This document shows positions 8,834 to 17,400 of a stretch of 64,000 nucleotides of DNA, piece after piece. The translations under genes and the position numbers were made by a program. The stretch lies in NCBI GenBank assembly GCA_030448125.1, contig JAUJNO010000012.1, positions 50,217 to 114,216 on the forward strand. The letters are read 5' to 3'. The notes under the pieces are model-generated. The model was not told where the DNA came from. It searched no databases and saw only the letters and a program-made list of their open reading frames with translations. Origin of the DNA: Rubrobacteraceae bacterium (GTDB lineage: Bacteria > Actinomycetota > Rubrobacteria > Rubrobacterales > Rubrobacteraceae). Positions within the stretch are counted from its first letter, which is position 1; each line of letters opens with the position of its first letter.

Positions 8834-9121
8834 GTGGCCGGAGAGAGCGGGAAGAAGGCGGGGACCTTGAGGCCGGACACGACGCTCGCCCCGGTGGGAG
8901 AGCCGGAGGCCGAGATCTACGTGCGCCGGTTGCCGGGATGCTGCCTCCGGTCGTTCAAGGCGGCGGTCGTGGCGAAGCTCGGGGAAGACCGGCGGCTTCT
9001 GGAGTTGCGGTGCTCGTGCGGACGAGCCTGGCACGTCACGAGCAGCCTCGACGAGCGGGTTTTGGAGCGGTTCGTGACGCACGGGGGACCACGAGTCGGC
9101 GGGTCCTACCCCGCGGCGTAG
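8834..9121 (+). CDS. small Cys-rich (zinc-ribbon-like) protein, copy 2
   Basis: 95 residues from a GTG two bases after the upstream stop, with AAAGGGG ahead of it. It contains LPGCCLRS and LRCSCGRAWHV, matching the Cys layout of the preceding 75-residue protein, except that CPAC is replaced by CSC. It has an N-terminal extension of about 30 residues. If it binds zinc, the ligand set differs from the classical four-Cys ribbon. Function unknown. Confidence 0.55.
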   Translation: MAGESGKKAGTLRPDTTLAPVGEPEAEIYVRRLPGCCLRSFKAAVVAKLGEDRRLLELRCSCGRAWHVTSSLDERVLERFVTHGGPRVGGSYPAA

Positions 9122-9184
9122 CGGGTACGGCGGTCAGCTTCAGGAAAGAACAAAGAGCTGATGGTTAGCAAGAAAGGGGACGGG

Positions 9185-10027
9185 ATGGCGCAGGACACTC
9201 TCACGCAGTATCTAGGAAGAATCCGGGGCGGACAATTGCTCGACGCCGCGGAGGAGCGGGATCTCAGCGGGCGTGCCCGGGAGGGCGACGGGGAGGCCAG
9301 GAAGCGCCTCATCGAGTCGAACCTCCGGCTCGTAATCTCCATCGCCAAGAAGTACCGCGGGCGCGGGGTGTCCTTCGAGGACCTCATCCAGGAGGGAAAC
9401 GCGGGTCTCATCAAGGCCGTGGAGAGGTTCGACCCGTCTTTGGGCAACCGGTTCTCGACCTATGCTACGTGGTGGATCCGCCAGGCCGTCACCCGCGCCG
9501 TCGCTGACCACGCCCGGACCGTCCGCTTGCCGGCCCACGTCGTCGATTCCCTCTTCCGGCTCAGGCGGGCCGAGAACGAGTTGAGTATCGAGCTTGGCCG
9601 CGACGCCACCGAGGAGGAGCTTGCCGCGAGGCTCGGAATAAAGCCCGAGGAGGCGCGCAGGCTGCGCGAGGTCAGCCAGCCCATCGCGAGCATCAACGCC
9701 AGGATCGGGGCCGCCGCCGAGGAAGGCGCCGAGATAGGCGACCTCTTGCCCGACGAGAGGAGCGAGGACGACTACGCCAGAGTCGAGATCGGGCAATGGG
9801 AGGGGACGCTGCAAGAGGCCGTAATGTCGCTCCCCGAGCGCGAGGCCCGCATCCTCAAGATGCGTCACGGCCTCGACGGCTCGAAGACCCGCACCCTACG
9901 TGAAGTCTCCGAAGCCCTGGGCATCTCCCAGGAGCGCGCCCGGCAGGTCGAGATAAAGGCCCTCAGGACCATCCGCACCGGCCGTTACGCGAGCACCCTC
10001 AGGCGTGCTCTCTCGGAGGCCGTGTAG
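9185..10027 (+). CDS. RNA polymerase sigma-70 family factor
   Basis: 280 residues from the ATG after AAAGGGGACGGG; an in-frame ATG at 9161 is possible. Region 2 is nearly canonical ([36 protein letters not shown]), region 3 follows, and region 4 ends with a helix-turn-helix ([18 protein letters not shown]). Region 1.1 is missing, so this is a group 2/3 alternative sigma rather than the primary RpoD. It ends the run that begins with the STAS-like/winged-helix regulator and may be its output. That link is inference. Confidence 0.9.
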   Translation: MAQDTLTQYLGRIRGGQLLDAAEERDLSGRAREGDGEARKRLIESNLRLVISIAKKYRGRGVSFEDLIQEGNAGLIKAVERFDPSLGNRFSTYATWWIRQAVTRAVADHARTVRLPAHVVDSLFRLRRAENELSIELGRDATEEELAARLGIKPEEARRLREVSQPIASINARIGAAAEEGAEIGDLLPDERSEDDYARVEIGQWEGTLQEAVMSLPEREARILKMRHGLDGSKTRTLREVSEALGISQERARQVEIKALRTIRTGRYASTLRRALSEAV

Positions 10028-10179
10028 CCGGCGGCGCGGGCGCTACGGCCGCGCACGAAAGAGCCTCTTTACGTTCTTGCGGCAGTGGAGGCTATGTCAA
10101 GCCGAGCGGGTGTTGGTTTCGCTGTTTACGTCCGGTGTAGGACTGGCAACCGGTGAGGTCTCGATCTGCCGGATCCTGG

Positions 10180-10246
10180 AAAGGGCGAGTCCACAAGGGC
10201 TCGTCCTTTCGTTGTAGAGGCCGTCCGAAGATCGGTAGATCTTCGG
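10180..10246 (+). promoter_or_regulatory. two hairpins in the thyX leader
   Basis: In the 281-base gap before thyX there is a 10-bp stem AAAGGGCGAG/CTCGTCCTTT (10180-10209, one G-U) and a perfect 9-bp stem CCGAAGATC/GATCTTCGG with loop GGTA (10225-10246). Neither is followed by a T-run, so they are not obvious terminators. They could be a folded leader. I do not recognise a known riboswitch class. The rest of the gap shows nothing I can name. Confidence 0.35.
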
Positions 10247-10308
10247 AGTCGTGTAGAGCGTCTCTGGATACGCTAACCTTCCCCAAAGCGAGCGGAGAAG
10301 GGAGCCAT

Positions 10309-11238
10309 TTGGAGACAAGCGAGCGCGGGCGCGCGTCGGAACTGTTCGAGGAGTTGGGTGGAATCGTTTCGGACGGCTTCCCCGCTATCCACTCTCCGGT
10401 CCACCGTACGGGGGCCGGGACCGCCTACCTGAAGGTGCCGGGAGTGGTCATGCTGGCGAAACCGCGGACCAACGTCGCGGGCCTCGGCGGTTTCCTCGAA
10501 GGCTTCGATCCCTCTTCCGGTTTCCCGGCGTATGTTGACGATCCGACTAAGCTCCCGGATTCCTCGCAGCTATGCAAAACATCTGGTCAACTTTGTTACA
10601 TGTCATTCGGCTATCGCCGCACGACCAACGAGAACGCTGCCGCGTACTTCGAGCGGCTCACCTCCGCTGGCCACGGCAGCGTATTGGAACACGCGAGCTT
10701 CAGCTTCCTGCTCTACGGCATCAGCCGCAGCGTCACACACGAGCTCGTGCGACACAGAGCCGGCGTTGGAATTTCGCAAGTTTCGCAGCGCTATGTTTCG
10801 GGCGCCGTGCTGCGGTTCGTGGAGCGCCCCGAGTACCAGAATGATCCGGAGTTGCACGCCGTTTTCGAGGAGCGGGCCGACCGGGCGGCGGCGGAGTACG
10901 AGGCGATGGCGGACCGATTGCTGGAGCGCCAGGAGAAGGGCGCCGCCTTCCTGGATGCGGAGTACAGGACCGACGCCCGCAAGAAGGTGCAGCAGACGGC
11001 ACGTTCGTTGTTGCCGAACGAGACCGAGGCGCCGATGGTCTTTACGGGGAACGTGCGGGCCTTGAGGCACGTAATCGAGATGCGGGCCGACGAGCACGCG
11101 GAGAGCGAGATCCGCAACCTGGCCGTGCGACTATTCCTCTGCCTCGTCACCGCCGACCCGATCCTATTCGGCGACTACCAGCTGCAGGCACTCTCCGACG
11201 GCACCCACAAGGTGACGACCAAATACAGGAAGGCGTAG
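10309..11238 (+). CDS. thyX: flavin-dependent thymidylate synthase
   Basis: 309 residues from a TTG start with GAGAAGGGA upstream; the frame stays open further 5' without a site. ThyX makes dTMP from dUMP using FAD, NADPH and methylene-tetrahydrofolate. Signature parts are GHGSVLEHASFSF, SRSVTHELVRHRAG and SQVSQRY. The diagnostic motif normally reads RHR-x7-S; here eight residues (AGVGISQV) separate RHR from the serine. The protein is longer than the common 220-250 residues because of an N-terminal extension of about 70. No thyA is seen in the window. dut at 26 kb would supply dUMP. Confidence 0.9.
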   Translation: METSERGRASELFEELGGIVSDGFPAIHSPVHRTGAGTAYLKVPGVVMLAKPRTNVAGLGGFLEGFDPSSGFPAYVDDPTKLPDSSQLCKTSGQLCYMSFGYRRTTNENAAAYFERLTSAGHGSVLEHASFSFLLYGISRSVTHELVRHRAGVGISQVSQRYVSGAVLRFVERPEYQNDPELHAVFEERADRAAAEYEAMADRLLERQEKGAAFLDAEYRTDARKKVQQTARSLLPNETEAPMVFTGNVRALRHVIEMRADEHAESEIRNLAVRLFLCLVTADPILFGDYQLQALSDGTHKVTTKYRKA

Positions 11239-11260
11239 TAGCCACTTCGGCGGGAGTATC

Positions 11261-12505
11261 TCAGGCACGGTTCAGCGTGAAGCGGAAGCGCGAGCCGTGG
11301 CCCGGGCGGCTCTCGACGCTGATCTGGCCGCCGTGCGCCTCGACGAGGCCCCGCGCTATGGCGAGTCCCAGCCCGGCGCCGGGGGCAACGTCTTCCCTTC
11401 GGCGGGTCCGGGACTTCTCGCCCTTGTACGAGCGCTCGAAGACGCGCGGTAAGTCGTCGGGGGCGATGCCTTCGCCGGTGTCGGAGACCTCGACCCGGAC
11501 CACCTCGCCGTCGGGCTCCGCGCGCAGGGCTACGGTGCCGTCAGCGGGCGTGTGGCGAAGGGCGTTGGAGACCAGGTTGTAGAGGACGCGCTGGAGCTTG
11601 GGCGGGTTCATCAGCACGGGGTCCACGCCCTCGGAGACCTCCCCGACGAGCCGCACGCTCTGGCGCTCGGCCTGCGGACGAAAGCTTGCGAGGGTGTCGG
11701 AGATCAGGTCGTGCAGCGAGGCCTCTTCCAGCTCGAGCCGCAGCCCGCCGGCGTCTATCTGGGCGAGCTCGAAGAGGTCGTCAACTAGCCGCCCCAGGTT
11801 CGCGAGCTCGTTCCGGGCCGAGGAGAGGTAACGGGTCTCGGTCTCGGGGTCGGCGGCGACACCGTCGGCCACGGCCTCTATCAGGGCGCGCGCGGACGCG
11901 AGGGGTGTGCGCAGGTCGTGCGAGACGGCGGCGATCAGGTCGCGGCGGGTTCCTTCCATCTCGCGCTCGCGGGCGGCGGCCTCTTTGAGCGCCATAGCCA
12001 TGCGGTTGAAGTCGGCGGAGAGACCGGCGATCTCGTCGTGCCCCTCGACGGGTAGCTCCGTCTCGAGCTCGCCGTTGGCCAGTTGCTCCGTTCCCTCCCG
12101 TACCCGCTCGATGCGCCGCGCCATCGGCGCCGCACCCCGCAGGCTGAAACCGACCGCTAGGAGCGCGGCGAAGAGCAGCATCGTCAACAGGATCGAGAGG
12201 TCGTGCTCCGAGAGGAACATAGCCCGCGTGCCGACCAACACCATCCCGACGAGCAGAAGGCTGCAGATCAGGCCGACGCCTACGAGTTGTCCCCGCACGC
12301 CCCCGATGCGTTCGAGCACGGCCGGCCGCATCAGGAGCAGCGCCAGGAGCCCCACTCCGCCCCCGACGGCGACTAGCAGCAACGCCACGGCGCCGAGGTC
12401 CGCCTCCGGCACGCCGAACAGGGTCGCGGCGAGGAGGAGCGTGATCCCCAGAGAGCCCGCGAAGAACAGCAGCGCAATGCCGGCGGTCCGGAGGGACTTC
12501 CTCAT
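11261..12505 (-). CDS. membrane sensor histidine kinase
   Basis: 414 residues. About four hydrophobic segments occupy the first 150 residues, followed by a HAMP-like stretch (ARRIERVREGTEQLANGELE). The H-box is AAVSHDLRTPLASARALIE, the N-box LVSNALRHTP, G1 DTGEGIAPDD and G2 GAGLGLAIARG. The start ATG overlaps the TGA of the upstream response regulator (ATGA), so the pair is cotranslated. With little loop between the helices, it probably senses a signal in or at the membrane. Confidence 0.92.
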   Translation of the reverse strand: MRKSLRTAGIALLFFAGSLGITLLLAATLFGVPEADLGAVALLLVAVGGGVGLLALLLMRPAVLERIGGVRGQLVGVGLICSLLLVGMVLVGTRAMFLSEHDLSILLTMLLFAALLAVGFSLRGAAPMARRIERVREGTEQLANGELETELPVEGHDEIAGLSADFNRMAMALKEAAAREREMEGTRRDLIAAVSHDLRTPLASARALIEAVADGVAADPETETRYLSSARNELANLGRLVDDLFELAQIDAGGLRLELEEASLHDLISDTLASFRPQAERQSVRLVGEVSEGVDPVLMNPPKLQRVLYNLVSNALRHTPADGTVALRAEPDGEVVRVEVSDTGEGIAPDDLPRVFERSYKGEKSRTRRREDVAPGAGLGLAIARGLVEAHGGQISVESRPGHGSRFRFTLNRA

Positions 12506-13191
12506 CCGCCGCCGAACCGGTAGCCGACGCCCCAGACGGTCTGGAGGTAGCGTGGTTGCGCGGGGTCCGCCTCGATCTTCTCGCGCAGCCTGCGCATGTG
12601 TACGGTGACCGTGCTCGTCTCGGCGGCGAAGGTGTAACCCCAGACCTCCTCCATCAGCTGGTCCCGGGTGAAGACCCGCTTGGGGTGAGACGCGAGGTAG
12701 TAGAGCAGATCGAACTCCCGCGCCGTCAGCGTCACGTACGCCCCACACACCGTTACCTCCCGTGTGTTGGGATCTATCGTGAGCTCGTCGAACGTGAGTA
12801 CCCGCTCTTGCGCTCCGCCAGAGGTGTCCTCGCCCGCCCGCCGGAGCACCGCCCCGACCCTCGCGACCAGCTCGCGCGGGGAGAAGGGCTTGACCACGTA
12901 ATCGTCGGCGCCCAGGCTCAGGCCCACGATCCTATCTTCCTCCTCGCCGCGGGCCGTCAGCATGATCAGGGGTACCCGTCTTTCTACTCCCATCCGGCGA
13001 CACACCTCGAGCCCACTCAGCTTTGGCAGCATCAAGTCGAGCACTACCAGGTCCGGCTGTTCGCGCTTGTACACCTGCAGCGCCTCTTGGCCGTCGGCCG
13101 CCGAGACGACCGCGTAACCGTCCCGCCGCAGATACTGGCCCACGACCTCCCGAATGTTGGGCTCGTCGTCGACTACCAGGATCTTTATCAT
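12502..13191 (-). CDS. OmpR/PhoB-family response regulator
   Basis: 229 residues. The receiver domain has the acidic pair in VVDDEPNI, the phospho-acceptor aspartate in LVVLDLMLPKLSG, and the lysine in VVKPFSPRELVARV. The C-terminal winged helix is OmpR-like (LTAREFDLLYYLASHPKRVF...VHMRRLREKIE). I chose the ATG at 13191 (MIKILVVDDE), five bases after GAAGG; the in-frame GTG at 13203 is the alternative. It precedes and overlaps its cognate kinase. The regulon is not shown by the sequence. Confidence 0.93.
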   Translation of the reverse strand: MIKILVVDDEPNIREVVGQYLRRDGYAVVSAADGQEALQVYKREQPDLVVLDLMLPKLSGLEVCRRMGVERRVPLIMLTARGEEEDRIVGLSLGADDYVVKPFSPRELVARVGAVLRRAGEDTSGGAQERVLTFDELTIDPNTREVTVCGAYVTLTAREFDLLYYLASHPKRVFTRDQLMEEVWGYTFAAETSTVTVHMRRLREKIEADPAQPRYLQTVWGVGYRFGGG

Positions 13192-13325
13192 CGAAGCCTT
13201 CACCCCTTATCTCTACCGCGACCGATTATACGTGCCGGATTACGAAAGCCGCTGCCGCGGGAGCGCCGAGCCGGGCACCGCGCCGGCACGAGCGCAAACC
13301 CCGCTCGTCGTTCGTCCGGCGTCTC

Positions 13326-14429
13326 TCAAAGATCGGCCACCTCGACGTACACCTTGATCGCGGCCTCCTCCTCGTTCAAGAGGTGCATCATCTCGGCGTA
13401 GCTTTCGAGGCCGCGCACGGGATGGGTCAACAGACGCTCCAACCAACCGGGATATTGCGCCTCCGCCAGCGCCACGTCTTGTACGCCGCGCTCGAAGTAC
13501 CTCCGGTTGGCGTTTACCGTGCCCACCGCCACCTTGTTGCCCAAGACGAAGCCGAGCAAGATGCGGTCTCCCGGAACCTCGACCGTGCGATCTCCGCCGC
13601 TGATGCCGGTCAGCACCAGAACGCCGTTGTGACCCAACGCCTCCATGCCCTCGAAGACCACATTGCTCGCCCCCGTCGCCTCGAAGATGACGTCGAACGG
13701 CCCATATCTTTCGGCGGCCTGCACTAGCGGCAGCTCGTGCGTGCTCACGTAGCGCGCGCCCGACGCCTCCACGAGATCGCTGCTCAGCGTCGAGGGGTCC
13801 GTGCGAGCCAGCGTCGTCACCTCCAAGCCGCGTAGTCGTAGGATGAGCGTCGCCAGGAGCCCGAGCGACCCGGCGCCGACCACCGCGGCGCGTCTCGGCC
13901 GCCAGACCCCGAGACGGCGTTGGATCTCGTATGCCTGCTCTACGCCCTTCTCCACGATGCTGACCGGCTCCAGCAGCACCCCGACCTCCTTCAGGGCGGC
14001 GGGCACTTTGACTATGTACTCCGGATCATCCACGTAGCGCTCGGTCATAAAGCCGTGCAGCAGGTTGATGCCGCGCTCGTAGTACGTATCGTCGGTGGTC
14101 ATGTCGTAGGCGCCTATGCGATCGTAGATGCTGCCACCGGGCCTCCGCACCGTCGCTACCACGTAGTCACCGGGGTCGAGGTCTCTCACGTTCGGACCGA
14201 CCTCTAGCACCCGCCCGAACGACTCGTGGCCGGTGACCAGGAAGTCGTAGCCCTCCGGGGCCGCGCCGTACCCGGCGGCGTTGATCTCCTTGTCCGTCCC
14301 GTCCACCCCGACGCGCAACACCTCGACGAGCACGCCGCGCCCGTCGGGTACGTCGGAGACGCCTGGCTCGGGCAACTCGGCGAGGTGCATGCTATCGGGC
14401 TTGCCGGGGAAGACGGCGACCGCTTTCAT
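13326..14429 (-). CDS. medium-chain alcohol dehydrogenase, glucose-1-dehydrogenase-like
   Basis: 367 residues. It begins [20 protein letters not shown] and has [16 protein letters not shown] (catalytic zinc region) and a Rossmann motif [15 protein letters not shown] near residue 190. The DxxxxNxxGYG-type N-terminus and overall pattern resemble archaeal glucose dehydrogenases (Sulfolobus type), which make gluconolactone and NAD(P)H. The start overlaps the upstream MOSC stop (ATGA). It is the last gene of the operon starting with the GH15 trehalase-like enzyme, a context that fits glucose as substrate. The substrate is still inference. Confidence 0.75.
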   Translation of the reverse strand: MKAVAVFPGKPDSMHLAELPEPGVSDVPDGRGVLVEVLRVGVDGTDKEINAAGYGAAPEGYDFLVTGHESFGRVLEVGPNVRDLDPGDYVVATVRRPGGSIYDRIGAYDMTTDDTYYERGINLLHGFMTERYVDDPEYIVKVPAALKEVGVLLEPVSIVEKGVEQAYEIQRRLGVWRPRRAAVVGAGSLGLLATLILRLRGLEVTTLARTDPSTLSSDLVEASGARYVSTHELPLVQAAERYGPFDVIFEATGASNVVFEGMEALGHNGVLVLTGISGGDRTVEVPGDRILLGFVLGNKVAVGTVNANRRYFERGVQDVALAEAQYPGWLERLLTHPVRGLESYAEMMHLLNEEEAAIKVYVEVADL

Positions 14430-15115
14430 CCGGGACTCTCCTTTTCCACGGTCTCGCCTTGCTCTTCCGTGACGCCGGCTTTGGTCAGGCGTTCTTCGAA
14501 CGAGTCGCGCCACCCGGGCGAGAGCGCCCGGACGCGCAGCGCCCGCTTTGCCCCCTCCAGGTTCTCCGGCTCGAAGAAGAGCAGGCGGCTCATCTCCCGC
14601 ACCGTCATCCGTTCGGGGCCGCTCTCGATGAGCTCGAACACGTCTCCCGCGCCAACCTCGCCTTCCTCCAGGACGCGCAGGTAAAACCCGACGCGACCGC
14701 TCGCCAGAAACAGCTTGGGGAACCTGGCCATGCCCATCTTGATGCCGAGCTTGAAGCACGGGGGGCGCGGCTGGGTGACTTCGACCAGCGCGTCGCCCAC
14801 ACGGAAGACGTCGCCGATATGGATATCATCCTCCACCATCCCCTCGACGGTGAAGTTCTCGCCGAACTGGCCGAAGGCGAAATCGGTTCGACCGATCTCG
14901 CGTCGCCAGTGGTAGTAGTTCTCGATGGAGTATGCGTAAGCCGCCCGGTGAATGCCTCCGTGGTTCTCGAGGTCCGCCTGTCCATCTCCGTCGAGGTTCG
15001 ACGTCCGTAGCATGACCCGGCCCGCGACCGGTCTCTTGAAGATACCCGTGGATACCGTTTCGCGCTCGTGCAGGACTTCCCTGGGCAACGAGACGTTTAC
15101 GGAGAGTAGCTTCAT
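14426..15115 (-). CDS. MOSC-domain protein (YiiM-like)
   Basis: 229 residues. The MOSC core is visible as [31 protein letters not shown] and [12 protein letters not shown], followed by the likely cofactor cysteine in [13 protein letters not shown]-terminal helical extension of about 70 residues follows, as in YiiM. YiiM-type proteins use molybdenum cofactor to reduce hydroxylated compounds and accept electrons from a reductase. moaD and moaE at 35 kb show that the organism makes the cofactor. It lies between the peroxiredoxin and the dehydrogenase in one operon. Confidence 0.85.
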   Translation of the reverse strand: MKLLSVNVSLPREVLHERETVSTGIFKRPVAGRVMLRTSNLDGDGQADLENHGGIHRAAYAYSIENYYHWRREIGRTDFAFGQFGENFTVEGMVEDDIHIGDVFRVGDALVEVTQPRPPCFKLGIKMGMARFPKLFLASGRVGFYLRVLEEGEVGAGDVFELIESGPERMTVREMSRLLFFEPENLEGAKRALRVRALSPGWRDSFEERLTKAGVTEEQGETVEKESPG

Positions 15116-15122
15116 CCTATGG

Positions 15123-15956
15123 CTATCCTCGCTTCTGGACGTTGCGGGCCGTCGGGCCCGTCTCGTTCTCGACGACCTCGAACTCGACCGGCGTGCCCGG
15201 TTTTATGGTACGGTATCCCTCGCCCGGGATGGCGGTGAAGTTGAAGAACACGCCGTTCTCCGAGGCGTCGCTCTCGATCTCGCCCACGCCGGCGTCCAGG
15301 TCGAAAGAGCGTATCACGCCTTGCGCCACCGGCAGGCCGTTAGCGCCGAGTGGCGGCGCGCCGTCGATCCACTCCTGCTGGGGGATTCGGATCTTTTTGG
15401 CCTCCGGCGTGTTGTGCGCCTCGTAGTGGGAGTCCGACCGCCCGCTCATGACCTCCCGCAGATCCTGGCGCAGCTCTTCGAGTGTCGGCCGCCCGACGAA
15501 GAACCAGCCGTCGTAGATTTTGTAAATCGTCAGGTCGGGGCGCAGCACGAAGGTGTAGGGTTGCGAGACGTAGGCGTACTCGCCCTCGGTCTCGTCGAGG
15601 ATGCCGACGCGTTTTATGACCTCCCGCCTCTCGTCGGACAGGAAGGGCCACTCCGCCCCCAGCCCGGCGCGGAAAGCCGCCCCCACCAGCGGCGCGTCGG
15701 TGCTGACCGTCACGAGCTTGCCGAAGTTGACCGCAAGCTCGGACTGAAACTGCACGAGTTGGCGCATGTGCTGCTGGTCGCGCGGGCAGAAAAACCCCCG
15801 ACCGAAGATCAGGACGAGCGGGTAACCGTCGGTGAAGCCGAGCTTCTCGTCCATGGGGCTGGGCTTGACGTATCCGGAGAGCCGGCGTGGCTTTTTGCGG
15901 TGATCCGGCAGCTCGAAGTCCGGGAAGACGTCGCCGACGCGCAGGTTGGTGGTCAC
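15123..15956 (-). CDS. peroxiredoxin-like protein fused to a cold-shock-like domain
   Basis: 277 residues from a GTG with GAAAGGAGAGCC upstream. Residues about 1-165 are an AhpC/TSA-type thioredoxin fold (VGDVFPDFELPDH, GRGFFCPRDQQHMRQLV) with the peroxidatic position in FFCPRDQ. After a linker, residues about 205-277 match a cold-shock domain: GVIRSFDLDAGVGEIE, VFFNFTAIPGEGYRTI, GTPVEFEV. The first part would reduce peroxides; the second would bind single-stranded nucleic acid or act as an accessory barrel. I do not know this pairing as a common one. The aromatic RNP-like residues are only partly kept (the usual GFGFI reads GVGEI). Confidence 0.7.
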   Translation of the reverse strand: MTTNLRVGDVFPDFELPDHRKKPRRLSGYVKPSPMDEKLGFTDGYPLVLIFGRGFFCPRDQQHMRQLVQFQSELAVNFGKLVTVSTDAPLVGAAFRAGLGAEWPFLSDERREVIKRVGILDETEGEYAYVSQPYTFVLRPDLTIYKIYDGWFFVGRPTLEELRQDLREVMSGRSDSHYEAHNTPEAKKIRIPQQEWIDGAPPLGANGLPVAQGVIRSFDLDAGVGEIESDASENGVFFNFTAIPGEGYRTIKPGTPVEFEVVENETGPTARNVQKRG

Positions 15957-15969
15957 TCTGGCTCTCCTT

Positions 15970-17364
15970 TCACCCGTCGAGGGTAGCAAATAGCTTGTTC
16001 AACGACTCGGCGAGCGTTGGGTGGGCGAATGGACCATCCCGGAGAGCCGTGTAGGGTAGATCTCCCATCATGGCTATATGTACCATCGACATGATCTCGC
16101 CGCCCTCGATACCCAGGATCGTGCAACCCAGGATCCGACCCGTGTCGGCATCCACCACGGCCTTCATCATGCCACGGGTCTCGTCCATCTCCAAAGCCCG
16201 CGGGACGTGAGTCATCGGCATCCTGGCGACCTGAACGTCGCGGCCCTGCTCTCTGGCCTCCCTCTCGCTCAGCCCCACCCGGCCTAACTGCGGGTCTATG
16301 TAGACTACGTAGGACACCAGCCTGTCGGTGATGGTAGCGTCTCCGCCCTCGAGCAGGTTGGTGTTGATGATGCGGAAGTCGTCGTAGGAGATGTGGGTGA
16401 AGGCCGGACCGCCCTTCGCGTCGCCCAGGGCGTAGACGCCCGGCACGTTGGTCTCCAGCCGCTCGTTGACCTCGATGAAACCACGCTCGTCGGCCTGCAC
16501 GCCGGCCGCGTCGAGGTCGAGGCTGTCGGTGTTCGGTGGCCGGCCTATGGCCACCAGCAGGTGAGAGCCGGAGAGCGTGCGCTCCTCGTCCGGTGTCTGT
16601 ACGGTCAGTTGTATTTCGCCGTCGCCGTTCTGCTCGGCCCGTAGCGCCTCGGTTTCGAGCAGCACTTCTATACCGTCTTCGCGCAGGATCTCTGCTACTG
16701 CCTCGGCTACGTCTTCATCTTCGCGGGCCAGCAACTGCTCACCCCGCTGCACTATCGTGACCTCGCTGCCGAAGCGGCGGAACATCTGGGCGAACTCGAG
16801 GCCCACGTAGCCGCCGCCGAGCACCAGCAGGTGCTCCGGGACCTCGTCCAGCTCCATGATCGAGGTGGAGTCCAGGGTAGGCACGCTGTCCAGCCCTTCG
16901 ATAGGTGGGTCCAGGGCCGGGCGCCGACGTTGATGAAGATGTTGTCGGCGCTCAGCCGGACTGTTTCGCCATCGTTCAGATCTACCTGGTAGCTCCTTCG
17001 GACCGGTAAAGCGGGCCTCGCCCAGAAACAGGTCCAGGCCCTTGGTGCTCTCGATAATCTGCCGGACGCCATCGCGGAATTTATCTACGATGTCCTGCTT
17101 GCGTTGCCGCACTTCGGTCATCTCGACGGTTACCGAACCGTTGTGGACCCCGTAATCCGCCGAACGACGGTCCACGTAGGCCGTCCGGGCGCTGGCTATC
17201 ATCGTCTTGGTCGGCGTGCAGCCTACGTTTACGCAGGAGCCGCCTACATGTTCCCGCTCTATGATTGCGGTCTTGTGTCCGGCCCCGGCCAGCGCGCCCG
17301 CGAGCGGCTTCCCGCCCTGGCCGGAGCCGATCACTATGGCGTCGTAGTGTTGTTCCGTGGTCAT
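15970..17364 (-). CDS. mercuric-reductase-like FAD/NAD(P)H oxidoreductase, with a frame-scrambled segment
   Basis: 464 residues in the open frame. FAD motif [16 protein letters not shown], redox pair [15 protein letters not shown] (Cys-x4-Cys), NAD(P) motif [16 protein letters not shown], and C-terminal dimer domain with [11 protein letters not shown]. Between about 16910 and 16993 the open frame reads Arg-rich nonsense. The adjacent frame gives the expected [16 protein letters not shown]. Two compensating single-base shifts therefore scramble about 28 residues that include a conserved FAD-domain motif. Either the sequence has two indel errors or the protein is damaged. MerA extras (N-terminal HMA domain, C-terminal Cys pair) are absent, so mercury is not implied. 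Confidence 0.75.
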   Translation of the reverse strand: MTTEQHYDAIVIGSGQGGKPLAGALAGAGHKTAIIEREHVGGSCVNVGCTPTKTMIASARTAYVDRRSADYGVHNGSVTVEMTEVRQRKQDIVDKFRDGVRQIIESTKGLDLFLGEARFTGPKELPGRSERWRNSPAERRQHLHQRRRPALDPPIEGLDSVPTLDSTSIMELDEVPEHLLVLGGGYVGLEFAQMFRRFGSEVTIVQRGEQLLAREDEDVAEAVAEILREDGIEVLLETEALRAEQNGDGEIQLTVQTPDEERTLSGSHLLVAIGRPPNTDSLDLDAAGVQADERGFIEVNERLETNVPGVYALGDAKGGPAFTHISYDDFRIINTNLLEGGDATITDRLVSYVVYIDPQLGRVGLSEREAREQGRDVQVARMPMTHVPRALEMDETRGMMKAVVDADTGRILGCTILGIEGGEIMSMVHIAMMGDLPYTALRDGPFAHPTLAESLNKLFATLDG

Positions 17365-17400
17365 TAAGAAGAGCTCCTCTCTGCTCTTGGGTGCTTCGAG

